A stretch of DNA of 64,000 bases from positions 124,001 to 188,000 of the forward strand of contig BCIK01000021.1 of assembly GCA_039545295.1 (NCBI GenBank), given 5' to 3'. Under the pieces are notes generated by a model. The model saw nothing but the letters and a program-made list of their open reading frames with translations. It was not told the origin of the DNA and did not search any database. This stretch comes from Udeniomyces pyricola (taxonomy: Eukaryota > Basidiomycota > Tremellomycetes > Cystofilobasidiales > Mrakiaceae). Of the stretch, positions 33,451 through 43,649 are shown piece after piece (within the stretch, counting starts at the first letter, position 1; every line of letters starts with the position of its first letter). Position numbers and translations under genes: made by a program.

Positions 33451-34550
33451 ATGTTCTTCTCCATCCCTCTGGTCGTCTCCACCATTTTTCTCACCTCTTC
33501 TCCGGTCCTAGGTGTCGCTTTGGCACCTCGAGCTTCGGGTGTTGCCAGCAGCAGCCGTGTCGCTTGCGCCCAACCTGTAACCTCGTAAATCTTCGCTGTT
33601 TGCTGCTAAATACTCTAGCATCATGCCCTCATCGTTCATTTATCTGACTCTGTCCCGAATGACTTCTACAGGTATGCTTGCCCACCTTCAGCTCCTGCCA
33701 CCATGGCCGCAGACAGCAACTATCTCTACTGCTCGCGGTAAGTGATACGTCAATGACCCGTTGCATTTACTCTCGATCGTCTCGCTCACTCATTTTTTTG
33801 CGCTTGGAAATTTAGAGGTACCGATGCGCCCTGCAATTACGAAGTCCAGGACCAGTACGCCCTCGACTCAAGCTCCAATGCTACCTGCCCGGTCTCGCCA
33901 TCTGAGACGGTGACCTGTGGCAGCACTTGTGTCGATCCCCTCACCACGTGAGTTCACCTTCTCACCTCAATATGGCTTGATCATCTACTCGATGCCATTC
34001 TTTCACTCATAACATTGTCTTTCACATTTAGGTACTCTTGCCCTGCTGGCTATGTCAGGTATCGATACCTTCCGGCTTCCACGTACTACTGCCAAAAGCC
34101 GTGAGTTATCCTTTGATTTAGTCTTTCTTGATATATCTCATTCTTGTGCTGAGCCAAACTATCTCATGGGGTACCTTCTTGCTCTTTTGCGATACAGAAA
34201 CCCATCCCTCGATTGCAGCTTGGGTGGCTGCATGTTCTGCTTCTACCCAAACAACGGAACCAGTGCTCCAGACATGACTATCGGAGTCAGCGGTCGCCCC
34301 AAGTCCAACACCACTTGTCCTTCGTCGACGGACCAATCGGTCAACTGCTCTACTTCTTCCATGAAACGATCCTGTCAGTATTCTCTTCTTTCTTTTGTAA
34401 GCTCAGAAGTCTGGACAGATGCTGAGATTGGTTTACCTTATGTGTTTAGTCAATGATCGACAGGCCGTCATCCGACCTATCGCTGAGGGCTCTAATGCTC
34501 GATCCGTTCAGGCTCCGAAGAGGTCTAAGCTTTCTTGGTACCGCAAGTAG
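33451..34550 (+). CDS. Secreted two-module Cys-rich protein, copy 2
   Basis: Six exons: 33451-33584, 33672-33737, 33816-33947, 34032-34100, 34198-34373 and 34450-34550, giving 225 residues. Intron phases are 2-2-2-2-1, identical to the preceding paralogue. The signal peptide is MFFSIPLVVSTIFLTSSPVLG. Module one begins YACPPSAPA (exon 2) and has NATCPVSP and C-x3-C in exon 3. Module two begins YSCPAGYVRYRYL (exon 4) and carries CMFCFYPN and NTTCPSS in exon 5. The tail again reads MKRS, then an RQAVIRP segment, and ends WYRK. Overall identity to copy 1 is moderate, so this is an old duplication. Function unknown; extracellular location is inferred from the signal peptide and Cys pattern. Confidence 0.82.
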
Positions 34551-35120
34551 CTCCTGACCCAAGCCACTTTTTGTTAGATCAACCCACATGTTTCTTTGCC
34601 TCAAGTCGTAGTCTATGTTAGATTTTTTTTTCCTCATCCCGGGTCGTTCTGTTTCCTCTCAGTGTCTTGATGGTACATCGGTTACCAGACCACAAAATCC
34701 AATCAGCTTTCATTTAGATAATGTTCCTTACTATCCATCCAGTGAATATGAATTTCGCGTCTAGTACTTTGTAGTACTCTTGAAGAAGTGTCAATCTTTC
34801 TAGAATTATACTTGGAATCTGACACGATCGATAACACCGTAATGATCGTTACACTCCAAGATATCTGGGCCTCTGGAGCATATACAGCAGCAAAAATGGC
34901 CTCGCAGTTATACTCTGGTGTGCTTGATCGTAGATATCATGTGGTGAACTCGAGGATCGAGTGAACTCATAATTGATGCATCAACCCAAATTTCAGTTTT
35001 GGCGCGTGCATGTCGCACTTGCAACCCTCGACGACGTCCACCGACAACAACCCGACACATTCGGATCGACATACATCATATCAGTCGACCGCCCACAATA
35101 TTATAGCCTGCCTTCACTAG
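34551..35120. other. Intergenic region
   Basis: AT-rich flank between the second secreted-protein gene and the F-box-like gene. A first exon of the latter could lie here, because its frame has no ATG until 35325, but I could not place one. Confidence 0.35.
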
Positions 35121-36594
35121 TTTATATCCAGATCTTTTCCATCTCTCTTCCTCAACAACCTTGCACGATTCACGAACCAAGAGGTCGAACGCCTCAAGGC
35201 CCTCCTCGTCGCCGCCGAAGCCGAGGTCGCCCGTGTTCAAGAAAGAGCTGACATCGCTCAGCGCGTCGCCGAGGACGAGATCATTCGTTCTCAAGCAAAA
35301 GCTGCCAACTCAGAAGGCGTCTGGATGCGGGCACACGACCGAGCAGGCCTACGGGCTCTGATTGACGCAGCCGCCGGGTTGCCTGTCATCGATTATGGTC
35401 CCTGGGTCTGGACGAAGCCCTCTGCTGCTGTAGTGACCCCGTCATCGGCGACGACGCATCTTGTCGACGATCTGCGACCCCTATCTCGACGTTCCCGACG
35501 CTCAGCCAACGGACCGTCGGACCCTTTGTCATCCATACCCAGCGAGCTTCTAGTCAAGATCATGTCCTGCATGCCCCAGCGGGATCTTGCACGGCTGGCT
35601 TGTTGTTCTCTCGCATGCTTGCAGCTATCGCTACCGATCCTGTATCGCGACATGTGTGTTTACGATTCAGTGCTCGTGAGCAAGATGGGAGCCAAGGTAC
35701 GTTGTAGGAACGGTCGTATCTCGAGTTTCTGTCAAGTGCGACGCGTGGTACTCGAGAGCGATCCAAGATACCACAAAGTTTGCTATGGTTGGCTGACAAC
35801 GTTCATATTCCTTCTTCCACGGCTTGCAATCGATTGACTTGGTGGATCGACTCGGTTGACTTGCTCTCAAACGGATCTTGCTTGTCTCTTTGGCGCATCA
35901 GACTGACTTGTCATACCTCGTCCGACATGCTTTCGATTCGCTCGCTTTGACCTCGGTTCAAGCTCTTACCATCAAACACCGGCCTTTGTGTGACTTTTAC
36001 GAGATCGAACGCCCAAGTCGGAGGGATCCTCGCCTACGCAAGGTCAATCGACTTCACATCGAGTTGGATGGTTTCTTCGACCACGAACCGAAACAATCTT
36101 CTGCTCCGCTCCTGCCTATGATCCGCCACCTGGATCCGACGCAGCTCGTTATCAGCTCAACCAGCGATCCCATGCGAATGCCGAGGAATTTTTGGTCGTG
36201 GTTCAACACCTGGACTCGACTTGAACGGATCGAGCTTCGCACACCTTATCTTCCCTTCGACGAACATGTATGGAACGATGCCTCACAACGTTTCAGACGT
36301 TTCAAGCCCGCCCACAAGGTCCGGCTGGTGCTCCGTCTATGGAGTGACGATACACAGTTATGTATGGATCATGACTCTTTGCGGATGTGGGCGGACTCGG
36401 GTTTGTTTGATGAGTCAAGATGGATCCAGTACCCGGTGGAGGTCGAGGCTGTGGATGATCAGGAAGGAAACGTGGAGCAGGGAACAAAGACCTTGAAATC
36501 ATTTCGAATTGAGCCACACAAATGGAAGATTGTCTTGGATCAGACGAGAGATGTTGTGGGCGGTGTGCTTGTACCATTAAGGTCAATATATTAA
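35121..36594 (+). CDS. F-box-like protein, with possible frame disruption
   Basis: The frame is open from 35121 and protein-like from about 35166: a coiled coil (EVERLKALLVAAEAEVARVQ, then IAQRVAEDEIIRSQAKAA), but the first ATG is at 35325. Next comes an F-box: SIPSELLVKIMSCMPQRDLA, then CCSLACLQLSLPILYRDM (about 35530-35650). After GAK a donor AAGgtacg occurs at 35698. The second half is open from about 35902 to stop at 36594: LVRHAFDSLALTSVQALTIK, FFDHEPKQSSAPLLPMIRHL, WSWFNTWTRLERIELR, and ends VLVPLRSIY. F-box proteins recruit substrates to SCF ubiquitin ligases. The stretch 35700-35900 can be read only by splicing it out or allowing single-base shifts; compared with the fragment at 18.5 kb there is a one-base length difference near 35880. 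It could be a functional spliced gene or a recent pseudogene. Confidence 0.6.
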
Positions 36595-37262
36595 TCAGGT
36601 TTTGATACTTATCGTGTGCGCCACATCAATGAATCGCAGCTCACGAAACGGTCGCAATCGAGAATACATCACGGTTCGGATTAGGCGTTCAGCATTCGAT
36701 CGACTGACTGGTATCCAATGTACGTGTGTTATGACCTCTACTTAATCTTGAGGGACCACTAAACCACTTAATCACCCTGGTGAGCGAGGAGTGCCATCAG
36801 CGGATTGCGACAGCTATAGCAAGGCTTCATCAATATCCCTGAGATAACTGTGACGTCCTCGATGACTGTCCTGGCCAATACAACCAAAACGGAAAAGTCC
36901 CTCGATCGTCTGTGTCCATTACCGACCAGTTTAGTGGTAGGAGCTACTGGGCTGTTGTCTAAGAAGGAGAATGTGGCCGGACCCAGTCGTGTCAGATGCA
37001 ATGATTCAGGAAAGACAAGCAACTGGAAGATTATACAGAGTGACCCACACACAATCATTCCGAGAGAGTTTTGCCTCCATGAAAGCCTGCTTTCAGTCGG
37101 CGGAGGGATGCATTGTAAACCTGATGTCAAACCATGTGGAACGACGAAAGATGTAGTCAACAGCAAGAATGCAGGCTTTAGAACCAGCCTTACATGCGAA
37201 GGTCCTGATCAAGAAGCCCAAACATACCTTCGTTGACCTTGACCTCGTACGAGAAGTGTGTT
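36595..37262. other. Intergenic, convergent 3' ends
   Basis: Between the F-box-like gene and the small minus-strand gene. Short open frames on both strands (for example 36850-37236) show no domain. No gene supported. Confidence 0.35.
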
Positions 37263-37646
37263 CTACTTTACTTCAGATTCAAGGTCTCCCAGTTTTTTTC
37301 TCCAAATCTCTGCCCTTCCTCCTCGACCCAACCCGACTTGTACCTCCACCAGTAGTTTCAACACGACCTTTCTCCCTTCTTTCTCCTCCTCGCTCTTCTC
37401 TGCCTTGCCTCTTCCCGCCTTTTCCGCCATCGTCAACTCCGACTCTGCTTCCGTCAACCTTCCTTGGTCCATGAACGCTCTGACAAGGGCGAGACGGGCT
37501 TGGAGAAGCGTGGAGGAAGAGCAGGGTGGGGAAAGGGTGGAGAGGAGGTGAAGTTGTGCCGTCAAGAGGGGAATAGACGTTGGGTCGGCGAGTAAGAGTG
37601 TCCGAACGGATGGCAAGTTGAGGAACGGAGAGATAGCAGTCGACAT
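37263..37646 (-). CDS. Small helical (TPR-like) hypothetical protein
   Basis: A single open frame of 127 residues from the ATG at 37646. The first half has two hydrophobic helices (LPSVRTLLLADPTSIPLLTA, QLHLLSTL). Then LLQARLALVRAFMDQGRLTE and AESELTMAEKAGRGK form a helix-turn-helix pair with the spacing of a TPR unit. The rest is Lys/Glu-rich, followed by VVLKLLVEVQVGLGRGGRAE, a second similar helix. No signal peptide or membrane segment. No named family is recognised. Supported by good amphipathic helices and a clean ATG; it could be part of a larger spliced gene or, less likely, chance. Confidence 0.5.
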   Translation of the reverse strand: MSTAISPFLNLPSVRTLLLADPTSIPLLTAQLHLLSTLSPPCSSSTLLQARLALVRAFMDQGRLTEAESELTMAEKAGRGKAEKSEEEKEGRKVVLKLLVEVQVGLGRGGRAEIWRKKLGDLESEVK

Positions 37647-38235
37647 GGTGAGTCAAGGAGAGAAACCGGACTTTATGATAGAATCAATTTGCGAACGAAG
37701 AATGTCAGACGTGTTCTTCTCAGGTCCTGGAAACAGGGACAGGGAAGCGTGAAGCCGGTGAAGAAACCCGGAAGTAGAACAAGACGATAGTACCAGTAGC
37801 AACTCTATAAAGACGGGTCAACGATGATGTTCTGGAAAGGATAGCGGAGGAGTGCCACAAGGATTTCGTGGGATGTGGTGGTTATACATAACATGCTGAC
37901 AACGCCAGCTTCAAGCAGCTTCAAAGCAGATGCGCAGGATCTTGAATCTTCCGACACAATTCGACGGTGATAGCCGGTCGGACACACTTGACTCATTTCT
38001 CGGTGTTCCTTTTTGTGAGATATATTCGGGATGTCTTGTGGCTTTTCAAGGGTTGTTCAAATTTTATGTTCACCCAACTCTCCAGTTGACTACATATGAC
38101 TGACACATGTCACCCTCAAGAACTCAACACTGCATTGTTAACAATACATGCATCGACACCGGCTATCTATTATAGTAGCTGACGACGGCTTGAGATTTTC
38201 CCCTATATATTCCCATAGCTCGCTGGACTCAAGCA
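37647..38235. other. Intergenic region between tandem minus-strand genes
   Basis: Promoter side of the small helical gene and 3' flank of RTT109. AT-rich; nothing recognisable. Confidence 0.4.
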
Positions 38236-39963
38236 TCACTCCAAGACCTTCTTCTTCTTCCTCACTTGCAAACTATTGACAACAACCACTTCCGCCTTTT
38301 TCTCTCCCGCTTCCCCACTCTCCCCTCCTTCAATTTTCCTTTTCCTCTCTCCCTCTAGCGATGGCTCAACAGCCTCAATCCTCGCCTCCGTTAACTGGTC
38401 CTCGGACAAAAGGGTCCGACACGTGTCCCAGACGACTTTGCTTCCAAGCTGGACGAGGAGATCGGTCGCAAAGGCTTGGTTGAGAAGGGTGGAATACAGA
38501 CGAGTATAGAGAGTTTTGGGAAGATGAGTGGGGACAAGAGTCGGTGCGGTGGGAAGATTCGTCTGGGTGGGTTCGTTTACGATGTCGATGGTGTTGCCGT
38601 TGGTTGAAGGAACGGGGGTCTCTCCTGCCGCCTGTTCCTTACCTTCCGCTGAAGATTGCTTATTCGGCCTTTCCTCAGTGAGCTCTTGTTCCTGCTGAAA
38701 GTCCGACACGCAAAAGAAACCCACCGTCGATCCCAACATGCACTCCTGTCTGCAACCCAATAGCTCATAGAATTCGGCCTGCGAGTGCTCACTCAACAGT
38801 CGCGTCGCTACCTGGCGAGCTTCATTCGAAGCCTGGAGAGACTGCTGAGATTGTTGAGCTTGGATGTCTTTGAGAGTAAGAGCGGATGGGATGGAGGCGG
38901 CAGTAGGAGTGGGTTTTGATTTGGAGTAGGTTGGGAATGAAGGTGTGGGAGGTATAGCGAGTTCGTCGAGGAATCTTGTTCGCGGGTCGTCTTCAAACGT
39001 TGGAATGAGGTCAGCGAGGGAGGTCTTAGGCGGAGCTGGATGGAGTGATGATGTAGTTGGGTGGAGTGCCGTAGGAAGATCGACAAGACTGTACTTCCAT
39101 TCTGGTCGATTGGACGAGGTAGAGGTGTTGAGGCTACTGACGCCGAGTGCTTGGTTGGCCTCAGCTTCTGACAGACCAGGGATCATGAAAGACATGGCGA
39201 TCTTCCTGGCGTCGCTGGCCTTAGTACTCGATTCCCCTTGTGCTTCAACCTTGATCGAATGCGCATCTCGTCCCTTCTGGCTCGTTTCGACGGCCTCTTC
39301 GAATACGCCCTTCCACCATTTACACAGCTTTCCCCCAGTCAGGATCTTCTTCCTCACGCGGCCATCGGGCAACAAGTCTCCTGAGTCCGGAAAGAGATAT
39401 TGGTTCTGAGAGCGAGCAAAAAGATGAATATCAATGTTGACCGTTGGGCGAGTTTGGGGATCGAGGTAGAAGGTTAGGAAGGCTGAAAGGAGCGTTTTGG
39501 TGTAGGGCCGCGAAGGAAGAGTTGAAGGCAGAGCGTAGCCCGATGTGTCGGCTTTGGAGATGTAAAGAGTTGTGGTGGAGGAAGTGGGAGAGGTGAAGAG
39601 TTGAACTTCGAGGGCGGTGAGAAGCAAAGGGGCCGAATCGGTGGTGGGCGTGACGGCTGTCATCGTCGTCGCGTCAGTCTCGCCAGCAGGTTGGAGGTTG
39701 GTTGTCTCTGCACTAATTTTTGTAGGGATAGTGCCATGGGAGGGAAGTTCCTCGGATTTGGGATGGACATAAAGAAGTAGAAGGAGATCTTGAATGGTCG
39801 TGTGCTTGGGACGATGGGTGGAATGAGCAAAGAGGGAACTCGTCCGGCGCGGGGAGGTTTGGAAGAGCTGAATCGTCAGCGGTCGAGGAGGACCGAGGGC
39901 AGCGAGAGAAGAAGAGAGATGAGAAACAAGGGTCGGAGGCAATGGCGATGAGGTGGTTGACAT
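38236..39963 (-). CDS. RTT109: Histone acetyltransferase RTT109
   Basis: An intronless frame of 575 residues from the ATG at 39963; the frame upstream has only TTG. Rtt109 acetylates histone H3 (K56, also K9/K27) with the chaperones Asf1 and Vps75 during replication and repair. Family features in order: IQLFQTSPRRTSSLFAH near the N-terminus, KADTSGYALPS, a basic segment ending KKILTGGKLCKWWKGVFEEA, the motif AMSFMIPGLSEAEANQALGV, FEDDPRTRFLDELAI with the conserved DDP-x2-RF acidic site, and AEFYELLGCRQECMLGSTVGF with FFCV. The C-terminus ends with a basic cluster, KKKKVL, like the nuclear-localisation/Vps75-linked tail of yeast Rtt109. Thr/Ser/Pro-rich insertions (about 39600-39750) lengthen it beyond the ~440 residues of yeast. 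Divergent from ATG22, 590 bases apart. Confidence 0.9.
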   Translation of the reverse strand: MSTTSSPLPPTLVSHLSSSLAALGPPRPLTIQLFQTSPRRTSSLFAHSTHRPKHTTIQDLLLLLYVHPKSEELPSHGTIPTKISAETTNLQPAGETDATTMTAVTPTTDSAPLLLTALEVQLFTSPTSSTTTLYISKADTSGYALPSTLPSRPYTKTLLSAFLTFYLDPQTRPTVNIDIHLFARSQNQYLFPDSGDLLPDGRVRKKILTGGKLCKWWKGVFEEAVETSQKGRDAHSIKVEAQGESSTKASDARKIAMSFMIPGLSEAEANQALGVSSLNTSTSSNRPEWKYSLVDLPTALHPTTSSLHPAPPKTSLADLIPTFEDDPRTRFLDELAIPPTPSFPTYSKSKPTPTAASIPSALTLKDIQAQQSQQSLQASNEARQVATRLLSEHSQAEFYELLGCRQECMLGSTVGFFCVSDFQQEQELTEERPNKQSSAEGKEQAAGETPVPSTNGNTIDIVNEPTQTNLPTAPTLVPTHLPKTLYTRLYSTLLNQAFATDLLVQLGSKVVWDTCRTLLSEDQLTEARIEAVEPSLEGERKRKIEGGESGEAGEKKAEVVVVNSLQVRKKKKVLE

Positions 39964-40553
39964 GATGGCGACGTGAACAGAGATCAAGGAAAATGACAAG
40001 CGGGACTGCTAGAGGTTTCGAACAATGTGCCATGGCGTCAATACAGGATAGTTTCATTCATTGGTTTGACATATGAGACGTATGATGCTGATGATTGTTC
40101 GGCAGTCTCTACGTACGTACAGGTGTTGGTGTAGATCAATGCGGGCCTTAGGCGTGAAGTGGAAGATGGTCCGAGGTGGCCTTTCCCTCAACCAAATGAA
40201 CGCGACGGTCGTCGCGTCGAGAAATCCAAGGTGCTGCGGAGAAGGAATGCGGTTACCATACTCCACGTTGCGTGACCGAAGATTATCGTCACCACCATCT
40301 GATACGCACTCCATCACTGTTCCTCTCATATTCCAGCCAAGCTTAGATACGGCGTTTTCAGGACAACGCATACGTATCTGTATCTTATGCGTGTCTTCAT
40401 ATGTAGGCTCAGTCTCGCGTTATCAGCGGTTGGAAAACATCTGATCGACGATCTGATCATGCATAAAGGCTTGCCGTTTCAGAGTCTTTACCTGAATAGC
40501 CCCCCTGACCGCCGTCCGGCTTCCTCACTCCGTACTCTCATCTTCCCAGCAAC
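39964..40553. promoter_or_regulatory. Intergenic region, RTT109 / ATG22 divergent promoters
   Basis: Separates two divergent start codons. Short frames on both strands (for example 40073-40444) carry no domain. No specific binding site recognised. Confidence 0.4.
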
Positions 40554-43500
40554 ATGTCACTCCTCCCGCCGCCCATTCCAGACCTAGACACTGAGACTGG
40601 CACGCCCCAACCACCTCAAGACCCACCGGATCGCCTTCTCAGTCAGCAGCATCGTCGTCAGCTCTTTGCCTGGTGGTCTTATGGGTTGGCTGCTGAGTCG
40701 TTTGCCGCCGTCGGTGAGCATCTCGCCACCTGCACTTTCGCGTGTGAGAGCAGGATGGATTGGAGTGTTGTCTCATCACACTAGCTGATGCCTCATTGAT
40801 CCTCATTCGCTCTGGCATCATTCAGCTATGGTTAGCTCAAGGGCCATCACGGACCTGCATCCGGACGGAACGTTACCCACAACTGACGCAATTTACACTA
40901 TGCCTTGGCTCCGTACTCATAGACGGCTTTTATCCCCCTAGTCCTTGAAGGATCCGCACGTGCCATAGGATGGCAAACAGCGGACCCAACAATGCGTTGC
41001 TCGACCAAAGAAGACGACAATCCCTCGACGCCTTCTGCGGGACCTTCGAGTTCGTGTCGAGCGAAGATCGGGCCATTCGATGTCGACACCGCTTCGTTTT
41101 CGTGAGTTCTGAGCTACAGGTAGACTCTCCTTCGCCAAACCTGGGGTATTTAATCAAGGGGAATCGTGCACGTAGGATACAAACAGAGATGCGAGCTGTC
41201 TCATTGATATACGAGCTATAGAGAACCAACGTTGAACATCATCCATTCTTGTGTTTTCTTTGTTTTCTTTGTTTTCTTTCTCGTTCCATCCTAACCATCC
41301 CAACTTTAAAAAAAAAAAAAAAAAAACATGCACTGGCATAATTTGTATCTCCCTCTGTTCTTGTTCCGCTTCTCTTCGCTGACTCGACTACGCGTCTCCC
41401 AGACTCTACACCTATTCCAGCTCTGTTCTCGTTCAGGCCCTTCTCATCATCTCCCTCTCCCATCTGGCCAACTCACCTACCTACCGCAAGCGTTTGCTCC
41501 TGACCTTTACCATTATCGGTTCCCTTGCCTCGCTTCTCTTCCCCTTCCTCTCCTCTCCTGCTGTCCTTTCTCCCCTCGCCATCCTCGCCATCGCTTGCTT
41601 CGGTGTCTCGTTCGTATGCTTCAACGCCTATCTTCCCGGCTTGGGAAAAGACGGTGATCGCTCGAGGGAAGCTTGGAGAGCTTGGCAAGATGAGGTTCAC
41701 AGGCTGAGTGAGTCGAGGGTCTTTGAGGGAGGTACTGGAGGTGCCGCGGGATCAGACGAAAGACCGGGATTGATGCTACCTGGACTGGAGTTTTCGGCCG
41801 TCGCTGATCAAGAGGATCATCGTGTCCCCCATGGATCGCCTTCCTCGAGCAACGTTCATTTGGACAACCTCGACGACCCTTCAGCTCCTCTTCTCAAGGA
41901 CCTCCTTCTCGTCAACCAATCCCACCAAGCAACTCTGACGAACCTACGACAATCTTACCTTTCTTCCATCTCACTCTATACCTCTCAAATCTCTCTCTAT
42001 GCCGTCGCTATCGCCTACACAGGCGGAGCGTTGTTGCTTTTACCATCGTTTGCCATCGTTGCGACGATGAAGGAGAGTTTGTGGAGCTTGAGGCTTGTTG
42101 TTGGAGCGAGTGGGGCCGTTTGGGGTTTGCTTGCCATCCCGGCGGCTGTTTGGTTGAAGGGCCGAGGCGATGGAAAGGAAAAGTTGCAGAAGCAACAACC
42201 AAGTCAGGATCGAGGCGGTAGTGGAGGACTGAGAAGGCTGGGAGAGAATGTGAAGGAGAGCTGGGTCGGACTTTTAAGGATGCTGAAGCCGAGTGAGACA
42301 AAGCGTTTAAGGATGACTTTCATCTTTCTTGTCAGCTGGATGTTTCTCTCTGATGGTCAGTAAATGCTTGAGTCATCTACTGTCGGTGTATTTCGATCGA
42401 ACGATCCAAAACAATAGTGCTGAGCTAGATCCAACGCCTTATGACCCAGCTGACCTCAAATATTCTTCTTCTTGTTTTCTTGGTTTGACAAAGCCGCATC
42501 GACCTTTTCGTCGACAGCCATCATCTTTGCCAAGACTGCCCTTCATATGCCTTCTTCATCCGTCATCATCGTCGCCTTCCTCGCCCAAATCACAGGCATC
42601 TTGGGAGCATCCCTGTGTCCAGCCCTTCAACGTCGCCTCCAGTGGACCAACAAGAAATGCTTGATTGTGTTGGTGTCACTCATGGCGTTGCTGCCTTTGT
42701 ATGGAATCGCCGGATTGGTGATGGGAGGCACAGGCGTTGGGGGATTAAAAACTCCCGGGGAGATGTATGTGGTCGCTGCTATCTTTGGTAAGTGGTCCGG
42801 TTCGCTTGGGTACCCTATGCATGTTAGAGTGTATGGTTTGGGGCCCTGTCTGACGCGAGATTGGACCTGGTGCGTTACTCTACTTTATCCAGGTCTTGTA
42901 TTTGGTCCGATTCAGTCCTTCAGTAGAACGGGTAAGTTGTACATCTTCGTCACTCTCCGCTCTCCATCAAGTTCTCCCCCCCCCCCCCCCCCCCCCCCCT
43001 CACATCCCTTCACCCTGTTACACATCTCAACGCGCTTCCCCCCCCCCCCCCCCCCCCCCCNNNNNNNNNNNNNNNNNNNNNNNNNNNNNNNNNNNNNNNN
43101 NNNNNCCCCCCCCCCCCCCCCCATGGCCTTTTTTTCTTTCTTTCTTTCTCTTTCTCTTGTTTCTCTCGTCTTTCGTGCAGTATTCTCGGAACTCATCCCG
43201 CCAGGTGAAGAAGCTCGCTTCTTTGCACTCTACAGCGTGACGGACAAAGCATCCTCTTTCCTCGGTGTACGTCCAACCCTCTTCCACTCACTATCCACCA
43301 TCTCTTGCTCGAGATCCGAACCTATACGTAACAACTCCTCTCCCTATCCAAAGTCGCACTAACAACATTCTCTTCCTCTCTCGCCTCCTCTCCCTTTCAA
43401 TTTATGATCTTTTCGGTGGATGATGATGATGGTGGTGGTGATGACGGGTGATCTTAGCCGTTCGTCGTCGGTCTCCTCGCTGACTTAACGGGGGAGATCC

Positions 43501-43649
43501 GGTATGGCTTCATCTTTCTCCTCTTCATGCTCATCCTCCCCCTTCCGCTCCTCGGGTGGGCCGTAGACGTCGAACGCGGAAGAGAAGACGCAGGTCGGTA
43601 TGCTAAAGAAAGGGAAAGACGGGAGAGGGGAGAGGTCGATGAGGACTGA
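40554..43649 (+). CDS. ATG22: Autophagy-related vacuolar transporter ATG22
   Basis: Vacuolar amino-acid exporter of the MFS fold that recycles products of autophagy. Eight exons give 635 residues with matching phases: 40554-40713, 40827-40831, 40923-41101, 41403-42355, 42494-42787, 42893-42931, 43181-43266 and 43458-43649. Motifs: FAWWSYGLAAESFAAV joined by the 5-nt exon to AMTAFIPLVLEGSARAIGW, SVLVQALLIISLS, LACFGV-type helices, LLTFTIIGSLASLLFPFL, FLVSWMFLSDAASTFSSTAI, IFGLVFGPIQSFSRTVFSEL, IPPGEEARFFALYSVTDKAS and GPFVVGLLADLTGEIRYGF. These align to yeast Atg22 (SDSITTINSTA, SVFSLIVPPGKES, SITDKGSS, GPFLVGLL). A hydrophilic loop of about 110 residues sits between helices in exon 4. The intron 42932-43180 holds a C-run and the 45-base N gap. 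Confidence 0.93.
43061..43105. other. Assembly gap (N run) in an ATG22 intron
   Basis: Forty-five N bases flanked on both sides by C homopolymers, within the intron 42932-43180. The gap does not interrupt coding sequence; the true length is unknown. Confidence 0.95.

Noticed and set aside
39963..39999. RTT109 start at 39999
   Set aside because: First codon is TTG; the ATG at 39963 is the proper start.
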